Source: Nansenia antarctica (lineage: Eukaryota; Chordata; Actinopteri; Argentiniformes; Microstomatidae). Taken from it: a stretch of DNA of 64,000 nt. The notes beneath the pieces were generated by a model, which was not told the DNA's origin, ran no database searches, and was given only the letters and a program-made list of their open reading frames with translations. Below, in pieces: positions 10,874-21,589 of the stretch (positions are counted from its first letter, which is position 1; each line of letters starts with the position of its first letter). The position numbers and the translations under genes were made by a program. The stretch covers positions 27,679,593 through 27,743,592 of the forward strand of contig OZ022353.1 of NCBI GenBank assembly GCA_963989245.1. The letters are read 5' to 3'.

Positions 10874-11087
10874 CTGAAGATAAAATAAGATAAGACTTAT
10901 TGTTGCACGTTGCACTTGCATGCTCACGCACACACACACACACACACCAATAGCATTATAGTTAACTAAAACTAAACTAACAACTAAAACTAGATGTAAA
11001 ACATGTTAGTTATATTAATAGAAATAAAAACTAGACTTGAAAAACAAAACTGAAAACACACACATACACATTACGATACATACATAC
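10874..11087 (-). other. Probable spliceosomal intron in hAT transposase
   Basis: On the minus strand the donor CAAG|GTATGTATG and the acceptor TTATCTTCAG|GTGCGG bound 214 bases with many stops and a short CA run. The flanking codons read LNLRLQ before and GAGQTVLDM after, continuous in a hAT-like protein, with the phase falling inside a glycine codon. This is inferred from frame and splice consensus only. Confidence 0.65.
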
Positions 11088-12652
11088 CTTGCAGACGGAG
11101 ATTGAGCTCGTTCAGGTGTCCAGTAATATCTGCGAGGAACATGAGTTTCACAACCTACTTCGAGTTCTGGATAGTCTTGGCCTTTTTCAGCCAGGAAGGC
11201 CTTTATGGCATCAAAGCAGCCGACAAACCGGTCCAAAACTTTCCCGCAGCTTAGCCACCTAACCGCAGAGTGGAGAGGGAGATCCTTGTAGACGCAGTCC
11301 ATTTCTTCAAGCAGGGACTGAAACTGCCGGTGTGTCAGTGCAGATCGCTTAACTATGAAGTTAACAACCTTCACCACTGTAGCCAGTCAGACTTTGACAT
11401 CTTTGCACATAGGTTTTCTTGGTGTATGATGCAGTGGAGTTTCATAATGGGGTGACCAACTCGTTCCTCAATTAATGCAACCGCTCCCCTCTGTTTCCCG
11501 ACCATGGCAGGGGCACCATCTGTTGTCACTGCAAAAATCCTGCTAATATCAATGCCTCGCTCCACAAAATGCTCGATAAGAACTTTGGCGACGTCCTCAC
11601 CTTTTGTTGTTTCTGGCATTGGTTTTAGGCAGCAGAGCTCCTCCCTTGCAGCAGAATCACAGTATCTTGCTATGACAGCCAGACGTGGCATGTCATTCAC
11701 ATCTACGCTCTCATCAAGTGCGAGGCTAAACACCGTCGCATCTTTCAAACCAGCGGTCTGCTGCGCTTACACGTTTTCTGCCATTTCTCCTATTCTTCGT
11801 TCCACACTTCTGGCTGACACTGGGATGTATTTTATTCTTGATTTTATTGTGTCTTTGTTTGATAAGCCTTCAAACATCTGAGCTACAGAGGAAAGCCTCC
11901 TTAATATATTCTCCATCAGTGAACGGCTTTCCACGTTTCGCAATGCAATGTGCAATGCAAAAGCTTGCTTCAGTTGCGTGATTTTTAGCAGTGGCAAAGG
12001 CTTTAAAGGTGCTGGCCTGCTTCCCATACCTTGACACAGCACTTCTTATTGATTCGGCCTTGTCTGCTTCATCCTTGAACGATTTCTGATGTTTGGTCTC
12101 AAAATGCCGTTTAACGCTTGAAGTTCGGCAAACAACATTTTCGTGACATAGGACACATACAGCACGGTCTTTCTGGGACACAAAACCCCACTCTTCTGTC
12201 CATGAAGGCTGGAATTCACAAAGTTTTACTTTCAGGCCTGCCATGCTAATGCTACACTGGCTGTTTATATAACTAATATCAGGATCAGACGCAGGGTGAG
12301 ACTTTCAACGACTTGTGTGTCGTTCTGTGTGCTTAACAGTAACACTTGTATCGAATCGATTTCAGAATTTAACTTTGAAAATTGGCGCCAGAATACGACT
12401 CTCGTGGAGTGGATGAGAGACTAGGGATGCATTCGTAAATTTGCCCTGAGAGTGCCGGAGCGTCCCTGAGACTGCCTCTAGTCCAATCAAATTACTTGGT
12501 CCCATTGTGACGTTGAACCCAGTGTGCGCGAATTTACGACTGCGGCCAACATTAAAAAAATAAAAAGATTCTCCCATTCTCGCACTTATTGGTTAGCTGT
12601 CGCGTGCCATAGGTTGCCGACCCCTGCTCTACAGTAATCAACACATAGTGCT

Positions 12653-13418
12653 GCTTACCTGTCTGAATACTTACCTGTATGAATACTTACCTGTCTGAAT
12701 ACTTACCTGTCTGAATACTTACCTGTCTGAATACTTACCTGTCTGAATACTTACCTGTATGAGTGCTTACCTGTCTGAATACTTACCTGTCTGAATACTT
12801 ATCTGTATGAATACTTACCTGTATGAATACTTACCTGTCTGAATACTTATCTGTCTGAATACTTACCTGTATGAATACTTACCTGTATGAATACTTACCT
12901 GTATGAATACTTACCTGTCTGAATACTTACCTGTCTGAATACTTACCTGTCTGAATACTTACCTGTCTGAATACTTACCTGTATGAATACTTACCTGTCT
13001 GAATACTTATCTGTCTGAATACTTACCTGTATGAATACTTACCTGTCTGAATACTTACCTGTCTGAATACTTACCTGTATGAATACTTACCTGTCTGAAT
13101 ACTTACCTGTATGAATACTTACCTGTCTGAATACTTACCTGTATGAATGCTTACCTGTCTGACTGCTTACCTGTATGAATACTTACCTGTCTGAATACTT
13201 ACCTGTATGAATACTTACCTGTCTGAATACTTACCTGTCTGAATACTTACCTGTCTGAATACTTATCTGTCTGAATACTTACCTGTCTGAATACTTACCT
13301 GTATGAATACTTACCTGTCTGAATACTTATCTGTCTGAATACTTACCTGTCTGAATACTTACCTGTATGAATACTTACCTGTCTGACTGCTTACCTGTCT
13401 GAATACTTACCTGTCTGA
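12653..13418. repeat. 16-bp minisatellite, about 48 copies
   Basis: The unit GAATACTTACCTGTCT repeats with period 16; copies differ mainly as CTGTCT or CTGTAT and TTACCTG or TTATCTG. The array begins just after the right flank of the hAT at 9141-12626 and ends just before the hAT MITE at 13442. Confidence 0.97.
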
Positions 13419-13441
13419 ACAGTCCACAGTGTTACTGTATC

Positions 13442-14441
13442 CATGGGCGTCAGCAGCTTTTTGAATGTGGGGGGAATTTTTTTAAATAGTAGATTCAATT
13501 TCCTGCATTCTGGTGCGTTTTACACCCAAAATAATCTCCCTCTTTCTTTGTTTTTCCTTGGAGCTGGCATGGTCTGCAATTACTGACTACTATTATGTTT
13601 TGGTTTAACTCACAGAGGCCTGACACTGACACTTGGCACTTTTTAGGTACTTTATTAAATATGAAGATTCAAAAAGAATCAAAGAGTGAATTAGAAAAGA
13701 ATGAGATAACTTTGAGTCAACAAATTGAAAAAAAAAGTTATGAGGAAACATAAAACATGTACCTAGGCTACTCAGAGCCTATTACAATCAAACTTAGCCC
13801 TCTTCAGTGCATTGCAGAACATTCAACTATAATGACAGGACAGGTAAGCACTGTGAGGTGTTTGTCGCCATTCTGTGCTTTTGATGACATTTCGCCTGTG
13901 TCTGTTCTGCATTTAAACATGTCTAACCGCACTAGTAATGCCTAACAAAACTGCTAGTGCCATATAGCTGATCTAGCTCGTATTTGGTTGCTAGTAGGCT
14001 ATGCTAATTCTATTGCTAATACAGAGAATGTCTAAGGTGCTAACATTCTTATCAGAAAAGCTGGCTGTGTTTGACCTTGGGAGAACGCAATGTTGCTGTT
14101 TGGCCACTCACGGGAAAACTTGGATGACTTTGACTTACTTTTCTCTTCTTAGAATTTTTTTTCCTTATATCCATCTTGGTGGATGATCTAAATATCGTCT
14201 TGCCTCAGTCTGAATGTTTTGAATCTGCGTGCGTGTCTGCTGCTGCCGTGTTAAAAACAGAAGTAAAACGTGGAGTGGATTTCTGGATATGGGCAATCCC
14301 CTACTCATAAAGTGGAACGGATTTTATTGTGAAGCAATGAAAATAACGCTGACCAGTCATGCAACATATTTTTGATGGCAAATGTGGGGGGGTCCAAACG
14401 ACCTTGTTTCAAAGGTGGGGGGCGTGGTGGTGACGCCCATG
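13442..14441. mobile_element. hAT-type MITE (1.0 kb)
   Basis: The inverted ends CATGGGCGTCA ... TGACGCCCATG are flanked by an exact 8-bp duplication ACTGTATC (13434-13441 and 14442-14449). No transposase frame is present. The interior is AT-rich and otherwise unrecognised. Confidence 0.9.
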
Positions 14442-14657
14442 ACTGTATCTGTCTGAACAGTCCATCAATGAGGAAAGGCCAATAGCTCCTCCAAAAGGCC
14501 AAAACACCAAAGTTTTCATATCCGTTGACAAGCAGCACATACAATTATAAAAGATCCAAACTCCAAATTCCACTGACAGATTATTGGAGGGAGTAAATAG
14601 TATTTAGTAGTGTGATAATTAAACAAGAACAAAACTATGAATTATCGTCAGACCATG

Positions 14658-15213
14658 CAACCTGGTCTCACACGGCAGACGTCAGGATTCGACGTACTGT
14701 CGTTTGTATCCAAACGTCGAATTCCGACGCGAATTCCGACGTGACATTGGGGAAGCTCGTTCTGAAAGCGCAGGGGTGCGCCTAATATGTGCGCCTGTCG
14801 GGCTGGCATGGGTGGCACAATTTTGAGAATGTAACACTTAATTCCCTGCATTCTGGTCAATTTGTATGCACCATTTTGTGCTTTTTATTACCATTTCTGT
14901 CTCCACTACCCATTGTATACTTTAATTAGGCTACTAACATTACAATCCCTTTGTAATGTTCGTTTAAAAGTCCCAGTGCTACCAATCAGCGTCTTTGAGC
15001 CTCGGAAAAGCGCTATATAAATTCAATGAATTATTATTATTATTATCACAACACAACAGAGTGGCACCATACAAATGTAATATTAAACTCCCATATTTAT
15101 TCTTTAAACAAACAAATCTGGGGGAGTGGTCGGAGTTAACGAGATATTGTTCCAATCCATTACCTGGCCATTACCTGCCTGTGAAAAGTATGAAAAGTTT
15201 GCATTGCCTAGCG
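14658..15213. repeat. Left inverted repeat, outer part
   Basis: This matches the reverse complement of about 21765-22316 almost base for base, including the ATTATTATTATTATTAT run next to GCGCTATATAAATTC. It is interrupted at 15213 by the hAT that duplicated GCCTAGCG. Confidence 0.92.
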
Positions 15214-15360
15214 CCCAATACGTCGATCGCGATCGACCAGTCGATCGCAAAGGTAGTATGGGTAGATCGCATGGCATTGAACAAAACGGAAAAAAAAAGA
15301 AAAAAAAGTTCGCCTATCATCCATCCTCACTATGGCTTTTGCCACTTGATAGACGTACAG

Positions 15361-16370
15361 CAGGGGTCACCAACTACATTTGTCCAAGGGCCAGAATTTT
15401 TCGAAGCATACACTGTGGGGGCCGGACTTATATTTATTTATTTTATTTAGGCATAATTAGCATATTATTGTTTAATATTTTCACTTTCTTTCAAAATGTA
15501 TGTTATTAATGGCTTATTATCAGTGTTAACAGACTCCTGACACCTATACTGCCAGCCACCAGGGGGCGATCAAGATATTTTGGCTTCACTTTGTTATTAC
15601 ACATTGTAATAATTTTCAGTTATCAATCATGCAAAATGTCACTCTCAAACAACCTGAAGCGTAAAATTCACGTGGAAAACCGCAGCTTTAATGAGGAATG
15701 GACTGACAAGTACGCATTCATCTTGCCAACATTTAGTAAAGCAAAACCTGTATGCCTCATCTGCACTGAAACGGTAGCTGTTGAAAAACGATACAATCTT
15801 CGCCGTTACAATTATACAAGGCATGCAGCTTTCAGAGAATCATACCCTGAGAAGTCATACCCTGAGACCCGTCACAAAAAATGTGCAAGCTTAAAAGCTG
15901 GATATGGATATGCCAGTGGAATTATTAGCAGAACGTTATCTGAACGAGAGGGCAACTAGTGCATCTCTCCGGGCTGTCTGGGTTCTACAAGCATAACAAG
16001 CCATTTACCTCGTTCATTTTTTGACTGAGAAGTTAGTTGTTATTTAAGTCACTATAATGTGCATGTGAAAAAATAGGCTATAACACGAAATGTTAAAGAA
16101 GAGCATGTGTGGAAAAAAAACACTCTGAGAGAGTCAGAGCGTCTACGTGACTGCCTCTAGTCCAATCAAATTACTTGGTTCCATGACGACGTTGAATCCA
16201 GTGTGCGCATCGACGAATTTACGAACGCGCCCTATATGTTCTAAACGGTATTTCCATCCTCACATTTTCTGAATTCATTAATATTTTTAAAAACATAAAT
16301 ATTCCACGGGCCCGATGGGAAGCTTTGGTGGGCCGCATTCGGCCCGCGGGCCGACTGTTGGTGACCCATG
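15361..16370 (+). mobile_element. Internally deleted hAT element
   Basis: The ends CAGGGGTCACCAACT and (reverse complement) CATGGGTCACCAACA are flanked by an exact 8-bp duplication ACGTACAG (15353-15360 and 16371-16378). Only the N-terminal part of a transposase survives (15636-15959); the catalytic region is gone. The right end includes GCATTCGGCCCGCGGGCC. Confidence 0.93.
15636..15959 (+). pseudogene. N-terminal fragment of hAT transposase (BED-type finger)
   Basis: From ATG at 15636 the 107-codon frame reads MSLSNNLKRKIHVENRSF and then a finger VCLICTETVAVEKRYNLRRYNYTRH, whose C-x2-C and final H match BED-type fingers of GTF2IRD2-like hAT proteins. A 15-bp direct duplication gives SYPEKSYPE. 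The frame ends where the element has lost its catalytic core. This is a decayed fragment, not a host gene. Confidence 0.75.
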
Positions 16371-16548
16371 ACGTACAGGTAAGCCAGTCTGAGATCGGAT
16401 CTTTTCACCTACACCTAACATGCGGTTCACCACGCATGCGCAGTCAACAGCACCAACTACAAAATACAAAATACCGGCGAGACTAATTACCTAGTTAGCC
16501 TTCCAATTTCTACTTTTTACTATATAATACTAAATAAAGGCTATACAA

Positions 16549-16870
16549 ATGAGTGGGGAAGCTGGACCAAGTAAGAAACCAATAACGTATAACTTCCATC
16601 CAGAATGGGAGGAGGACTTTTTTACACGATGTGATATTGGAAATGCGTCTGTCTGATCAGCAAATCTACGATGGCTATTTCGAAGAAGGGAAATGTGGCA
16701 AAAGAGCGAAAACGTACGGCTGCAACGATAGCTTCTTATCGCGTCAGTCACGTTCTTGTTAAACACAAGAAGTAATTCAAAGACGGCGAAATTGTGAAAA
16801 AAGTTTCTCGAGGCTGCAGATTGCCTTTTCGATGACAGATCCACAGTGGCTGATGACACCTTGCAACCAG
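16549..16870 (+). pseudogene. Decayed hAT transposase N-terminus
   Basis: ATG at 16549 starts MSGEAGPSKKPITYNFHPEW, the typical opening of fish hAT proteins related to GTF2IRD2. After about 25 codons the frame breaks. The finger region can be followed in another frame (SVCLIS..., AISKKGNVA...), and a segment resembling VKHKK..FKDGEIVKKVFLEAAD follows. No intact open frame remains. The relic belongs to the 15214-17545 element. Confidence 0.7.
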
Positions 16871-17066
16871 CTCCTACAGCCCTGACTATTAGAAACTAGC
16901 TGCCTCCTCCCAGTGCCAGGTCTCCCACTAAGGTAGAGAAATGCATTTATTTCCTCCTTTCAAACTAGGGAACTACCTGTTTTGTATCTGGTTTACTTTT
17001 CTGTTTGTTGGATCAGTAGTTGGCTATGGTACTGCAGACTGGCTGTCAGTGTGTGAGTGAGAGAAA

Positions 17067-17069
<3 letters not shown>

Positions 17070-17159
<90 letters not shown>

Positions 17160-17253
17160 TGAGAGAGAGAGAGGGAGAGAGAGGGGGAGAGAGAGGGAGG
17201 GTTTGTGCTATGGCTCCCTATGCAGACTGGCAAATGTGTGTGTGTGTGTGTGT

Positions 17254-17304
<51 letters not shown>

Positions 17305-17438
17305 TGTGTGAGCGAGAATAGCAAAGAGGGAGGGTTTGTGATGGTCTTCTCCTGTGGCTGTGTGACAGAGAGAGGGAAAGTATTGTGAGTTTACTATGCA
17401 GGCTGGGAACTGTGTGTGTGTGTGTGTGTGTGTGTGTT
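17070..17438. repeat. Cluster of (GT)n and (GA)n microsatellites
   Basis: GT runs lie at about 17070-17152, 17236-17303 and 17411-17438, with GA-rich runs at about 17160-17200. Between them a block around CTATGCAG(A/G)CTGG recurs, so the microsatellites sit in a larger, partly duplicated repeat. Confidence 0.92.
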
Positions 17439-17553
17439 TGTAGTACGTGCATGTACGTTTGCGATGTTGAAACTAGACTGGTAGATCTTGGCAGACTGGC
17501 TACTTGAAAAGTAGATCTTGGTTCCAAAAAGTGTGAGCACCCCTGGCCTAGCG

Positions 17554-17726
17554 TATCAAATACCATGACATAGATTCAGACTTTTATGTCTTGAAATCAG
17601 AAGTCCTCCCAAGCCAAAGACAAGATAGGTTGTCTTACAATCCGTGCGTTTAATTGCAAACTTCCACATACAAAACCGCCAGTTCACCGAAGCTCTCCTT
17701 TCCTCAACGCAACACCCGCCCCCCCC
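17554..17726. repeat. Left inverted repeat, inner part
   Basis: This continues the left repeat after the nested hAT; it matches the reverse complement of about 21590-21765, ending in a run of C on this side and of G on the other. Confidence 0.9.
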
Positions 17727-18000
17727 GTGACCTCCACCAATCACAGGAATGCATTGGCACACAACACAGCTCACAGTAACAGTGCTAACATTGAATTTCT
17801 GAGAATTAATTGCAACATTAATGAACATATTATTACACGGTTGCTACAATACTTTACCTGATATAAAATGGGCGGCACATGCACAAGCATTTTTTTTTTA
17901 TCTTGTCCTCAGTCCAGTTGACGCCGCCGGTTGCTCTGAAATGGTCTGATCCTGATGGGATTCGGTAGAACTTGAGTCCGATAGTCGTGGAATATCGATT

Positions 18001-20196
18001 TTTTTTTTTTTTTATACTTTATTGCAGGACTTTACATTACATTTCACAAGTTCATTTCACACACTTTACAAGTTCTTCACTTGTTTAAGTTCATCCTGCA
18101 TCATTTTTGTTTGTTTTTTTACTTTTTTATAGAGAGAACAAGAAATAAAGAAAATAAAGAATAGAGACTAGAGAGAAAATATAAAAGAAAAAAACAAAAC
18201 AAAAAAAAGAGAGAAATTATAGGGATAGAAATAGAAAAGTAAGAGACAAAGGGAGGGGGGTGGGAGGGGTGGGATCGGGGAGGGTTGGGGGGGGGGGCTT
18301 CCTTCCTACTCATTCATTCGGTCCATTTACTCCAGTTCATAGTGAATTGCTCTTCACGGCCTCCCACTTTGCAAGTAATTCTTTCCATTTCTTTTATGTC
18401 TTCAACAGTTTTTTTCCAATTCTTAACGGATGGTGGGTTTAAGTCCAACCATTTACGTGTGATTTGCTTTAAAGCCGCGATACGTAGTATGGTGTACAAA
18501 TATTTATCTCCCTCTCTGTATATATCTAATGGAATGAGACCGAGTATAATATTGACTGGATGTATAGGATTTTGTAAGGTAAATGTATTTTTTATTTTTA
18601 CTTGAACTGCCTCCCAAAACCTTTTCAATTTAGGGCATGTATAGAAAATGTGTGTGTGATTGGCTTCTCGTTCCGTACATTTCCTCCAGCATTCTGCATT
18701 GCCTGTTGGCCTATATTTTGACAACATTTTCGGTGTTAGGAAGATCTTCATATTTATTTTCCATGCAAATTCTTTCCAGAATTTTGATTGTGTTGTCTTA
18801 AATATTCTTTTGCATGCTTCTTTCCACTCGTCATCCGTAATTGTTATTGCTAATTCGTTTTCCCATTTTTCTTTAGTGTTATCTTCTTGTATCTTGATTT
18901 CTTGCATGATTTTGTAAATTTTTGAGATTTTTGTCTTTTCACTGTTTCTATTTTTGATCAGATATTCCATTAGTATATGTGATCTTTGTTCCTGTCTCCT
19001 CTGCTGTGTTATAAGGTAGCTTCTAATTTGTAAGTACTTAAAAAAATGGCTATTACTTATATTAAATTGATTAACTAAGGTTTCAAATGAGTCTATCATG
19101 TCATTTGTAAACATCTGTGAGTACACCTGTAGTCCCTTCCTAGCCCATTCTTCTAATATTTTGTCTGTTTTATTAGGTAAAAAGTCTGGGTCACTGGCTA
19201 TCTCTCTCAAATAAATACATTTGTCATCACATTTATACATTTTACGAATATTTTTCCAATTTTTGAGGGTATTTTCTATGCATCTGTTATTTCCACTATG
19301 TTTTTGAATATCCTTTAGACTCAGAAAAGGTAGTGTTCCTATTGATATTGATATTGCTTGTTTTTCTATGTCTTTCCATTTGGTTTGAACCGAGTTATTC
19401 ATCCATTTCATTATTGTATCTATTTGAGTTGCATGGAAATAGGACTTTAGATCAGGGAAATTAAACCCTCCTTTTTCTCTGGTTTGAGTTAGTATACTAA
19501 GTTTTTTCCGTTTACTTTTGTAGTTCCAAATGAAATTTGAGAGCATTGTATTCCATTTTTTGAAGCTACGCCGTGGAATGGGAACTGGTAATGTTTGAAA
19601 TAAAAACAGAAACTGTGGGAGGATCATCAGGATCAAGGATCAAGGATTCAGGTGTTATCTTCCATCTATTAAGATCTTCTCGTATTTTATTTTCAAGGGC
19701 TTGATAATTGTCGGTGTATAATGTTGTTATATCTCCAGTGAGGTAGATTCCTAAATATTTGATTTTCTTTGCATCCCATTTCAACTTGTATTTTTCCTTA
19801 ATTTCCGAATCTATCTGTTCTCCAATTGTTAATACTTCACACTTACTTTCATTTAGTTTATAACCAGAGTGTTTACTATATTCTGTAATTGCTTCCATTA
19901 GGCTTGGTAAGGATTGGGCTGGTGATGTTAAATAAACAACCACGTCATCTGCATATAATGCCAGTTTGTGCTGTTCCTCTTTTATCGTTATGCCTTTGAT
20001 GGTATTATTTTTCCTTATACTTTCTGCTAGTCCTTCCATGCATATAGCAAATATAACTGCTGAGAGTGGGTCTCCTTGTCTTGTACCTTTATAGATTGGA
20101 AATCTTCTGGATATTGTGCCATTTACTTTTACTCTTGACACTGGATTTTTATACATTCCTTGAAGCCATTTATTAAAATTCTCATGAAATCCAAAT
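18001..20196 (-). mobile_element. L1/Tx1-group LINE, 5'-truncated
   Basis: A poly(A) tail (T run at 18001-18013 on this strand) marks the 3' end. An 11-bp target duplication GAATATCGATT (17990-18000 and 20197-20207) flanks the copy. The insertion is within the long-inverted-repeat element and so is younger than it. The minus strand carries the C-terminal two-thirds of ORF2. Confidence 0.9.
18314..20196 (-). pseudogene. L1/Tx1-type ORF2 (RT and C-terminal domain), broken
   Basis: The first frame (20196 to 19566) shows FNKWLQGMYKNP, then YKGTRQGDPLSAVIFAICME and the catalytic YADDVVVYL. The second frame (19636 to 18314) carries the long region after the RT with FIWNYKSKRKKLS and a terminal Cys/His cluster (CWRKCTEREANHTHIFYTC). 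They are separated by a break around 19620, where GATCC/TTGATCC units are repeated and part of the linker is missing. The endonuclease and N-terminal RT are absent through 5' truncation. It once primed retrotransposition; this copy is dead. Confidence 0.88.
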
Positions 20197-20391
20197 GAAT
20201 ATCGATTCTGACAACCGAACACGCAACAAGCAGACATTTCTTTATGCTAGTAGCCGTTGTAAGCTATTTTAAGCGTACCTAACTCTGGTTCAAGAATGTT
20301 GTTTTTGTCCACGCTTCCGTTGCCTAAACGCGCGCGACTGTAAAAGGGGCGGGGGCATCATTCACCGGGGTTCTTCTCTGGTGAAGATCAA

Positions 20392-20705
20392 GTGAGAAAG
20401 ATTGCTTTACATTCATCAGATCCACTTGCCTTTGGCTTACCTGTATATTTTGGTCTATACCAGGACTTGAGAAACGAGATGCCCAACATTGGATATGACA
20501 AACTCTGGCCCATTGTGCGCAACAAGTGGAAGAGTTTGAAGCAGCGGAGACAGGGTTGCCAGATGGGCTGTTTTTTTGTGGATTTAGCTGTTTTTAGACT
20601 GGTTAGGCTCAAAATTGTCAATCCCATCTGGCAACCCTGAGCGGAGAGTCTACAGATAGTATGTTTACAGATATCGCACTGCTGGAGATGCACTCCACAC
20701 GTTCT
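20392..20705 (+). other. Unidentified gene fragment split by a MITE
   Basis: A frame reading MRKIALHSSDPLAFGLPVYF... to WKSLKQRR is interrupted by the 89-bp MITE and continues briefly in frame (if one target copy is counted) to a stop, followed by AATAAATAAAG, a possible polyadenylation signal. It lies in the interior of the long-inverted-repeat element, so it may be the end of that element's own gene. I do not recognise the protein. Confidence 0.3.
20551..20639. mobile_element. 89-bp hAT-type MITE
   Basis: The termini CAGGGTTGCCAGATGGG and CCCATCTGGCAACCCTG are perfect 17-bp inverted repeats, flanked by an exact 8-bp duplication AGCGGAGA (20543-20550 and 20640-20647). Confidence 0.93.
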
Positions 20706-20811
20706 TAAAATAAATAAAGCTTTATTGTACTTAAAACAATATTTCGTATGTGTTTTTTCAGAGTTCTTTACATCAAATTATATACATCATGTCAGCTGTG
20801 TGCCAATCAAT

Positions 20812-20893
20812 CAGGGGGGTGGCACCTGGGGTGGCCAATCAGATTTCAGGGGTGGCACGTGCTACCCCAGGCCACCCCCTGGACACGCCCCTG
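20812..20893. mobile_element. Possible short MITE
   Basis: CAGGGGGGTGGCAC at the left and GGACACGCCCCTG at the right are loosely inverted, with GGGGTGGCC and GGCCACCCC inside. No target duplication is visible. Confidence 0.4.
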
Positions 20894-20970
20894 GCTGCAC
20901 TTGCATTAATTAGTTAGGCCACATCATTAGTTAGGCCACATCATTTTGAGATACAACCAACGGAGAACAG

Positions 20971-21275
20971 GATTCTTAATAGGACTAGATGTTAAAATCC
21001 CTAAATAATTAGCACAACAATTGACTGAGTGGAGTTGGAGATGTCCTCTTGGGTGGAGTGGAATTTGGCAATGATCACGTGGTGCCACCAGTACGACACA
21101 TCTTCAGTTGTGGTCCCCGACCTCATTGGGTGTTTCGGCCATTTATCACAAGACACCCTCTGCCGAGGTTGGCCCACCACAGGCTGATCAGGCCTGGGTG
21201 TGTGTCGCACGGTGGCACCACGTGGTCATTTGGGAGCCCATGTTGGGTCCCTACGTTTCAGCCACAGCCAGTGAT
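20971..21275 (-). mobile_element. 3' end of an endonuclease-type LINE (short copy)
   Basis: On the minus strand it holds the last codons (WLWLKRRDPTWAPK, stop) and the 3' UTR of the same family as 46618-47870, with near identity over the shared 290 bases. It begins at the same 3' terminus (GATTCTTAATAGG on the plus strand). It is flanked by a long duplication of about 35 bases (20934-20970 and 21276-21310, ending ATACAACCAACGGAGAACAG). Confidence 0.85.
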
Positions 21276-21589
21276 AGGCCACATTTTGAGATACAACCAA
21301 CGGAGAACAGATTTGAATAACAACAGCAGAAACAATTGTCATCTTCACAGTTTTATTCGCTGTCAATAGGCCTATCAAACTAGGCTATTTTACAACCCGA
21401 CGGCAGTGCGCTTCAACGTTCATTCATTTGGAACTGCGAGAATGAGTAACGTAAGCCCGATTGCACTTGCATTAATTATAGGCTACATTTTGAGACCGGT
21501 CGGATCTATTCATACAACAAGGGACACAGCACTTTCCCGTTTTCCCCATATTGTCAGGGTATTTGAGCCTCGGAAAAGCGCTATGGGGG

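Larger units (their letters stand above)
9592..12244 (-). pseudogene. hAT transposase (BED finger, RNase-H-like core, dimerisation tail)
   Basis: Starting from ATG at 12244, the N-terminus has a BED-type zinc finger (VCVLCHENV ... KRHFETKH). The core follows with LALDESVDVND near the first catalytic aspartate and VTTDGAPAMVGKQRGAV at the second. The end (9592-9915) is the hAT dimerisation region with FGSTYLCEQIFSHMKSV and SRSRLTADH. It resembles GTF2IRD2/ZBED-like hAT proteins. Breaks: a stop near 11767, a frameshift near 11140, an in-frame TAA near 10590, the MITE at 9929-10539, and a probable intron at 10874-11087. The role was cut-and-paste transposition of the surrounding element. Confidence 0.85.
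9141..12626 (-). mobile_element. hAT transposon with decayed transposase
   Basis: The inverted ends CAGGGGTAGGCAACC and GGTTGCCGACCCCTG are flanked by an exact 8-bp duplication CTCTACAG (9133-9140 and 12627-12634). The minus strand encodes a hAT transposase in fragments (9592-12244). A palindromic MITE at 9929-10539 interrupts the gene. This is the longest recognisable DNA transposon with coding capacity in the window, but it is clearly inactive. Confidence 0.93.
15214..17545 (+). mobile_element. hAT transposon relic with nested hAT
   Basis: It is flanked by an exact 8-bp duplication GCCTAGCG (15206-15213 and 17546-17553). The right end is GTGAGCACCCCTG, a normal hAT terminus, but the left begins CCCAATACGTCGATCGCGATC without the matching CAGGGGTG, so the first bases seem lost. 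It carries a decayed BED-finger transposase start (16549-16870) and the nested element 15361-16370, plus GT and GA microsatellites toward its right end. Confidence 0.85.

Noticed and set aside
12653..13418. CRISPR-like array
   Set aside because: The 16-bp units are directly adjacent with no unique spacers, and the genome is eukaryotic; it is a minisatellite.
17024..17566. 180-codon minus-strand frame
   Set aside because: Almost wholly Thr-His and Ser-Leu repeats from GT and GA microsatellites.
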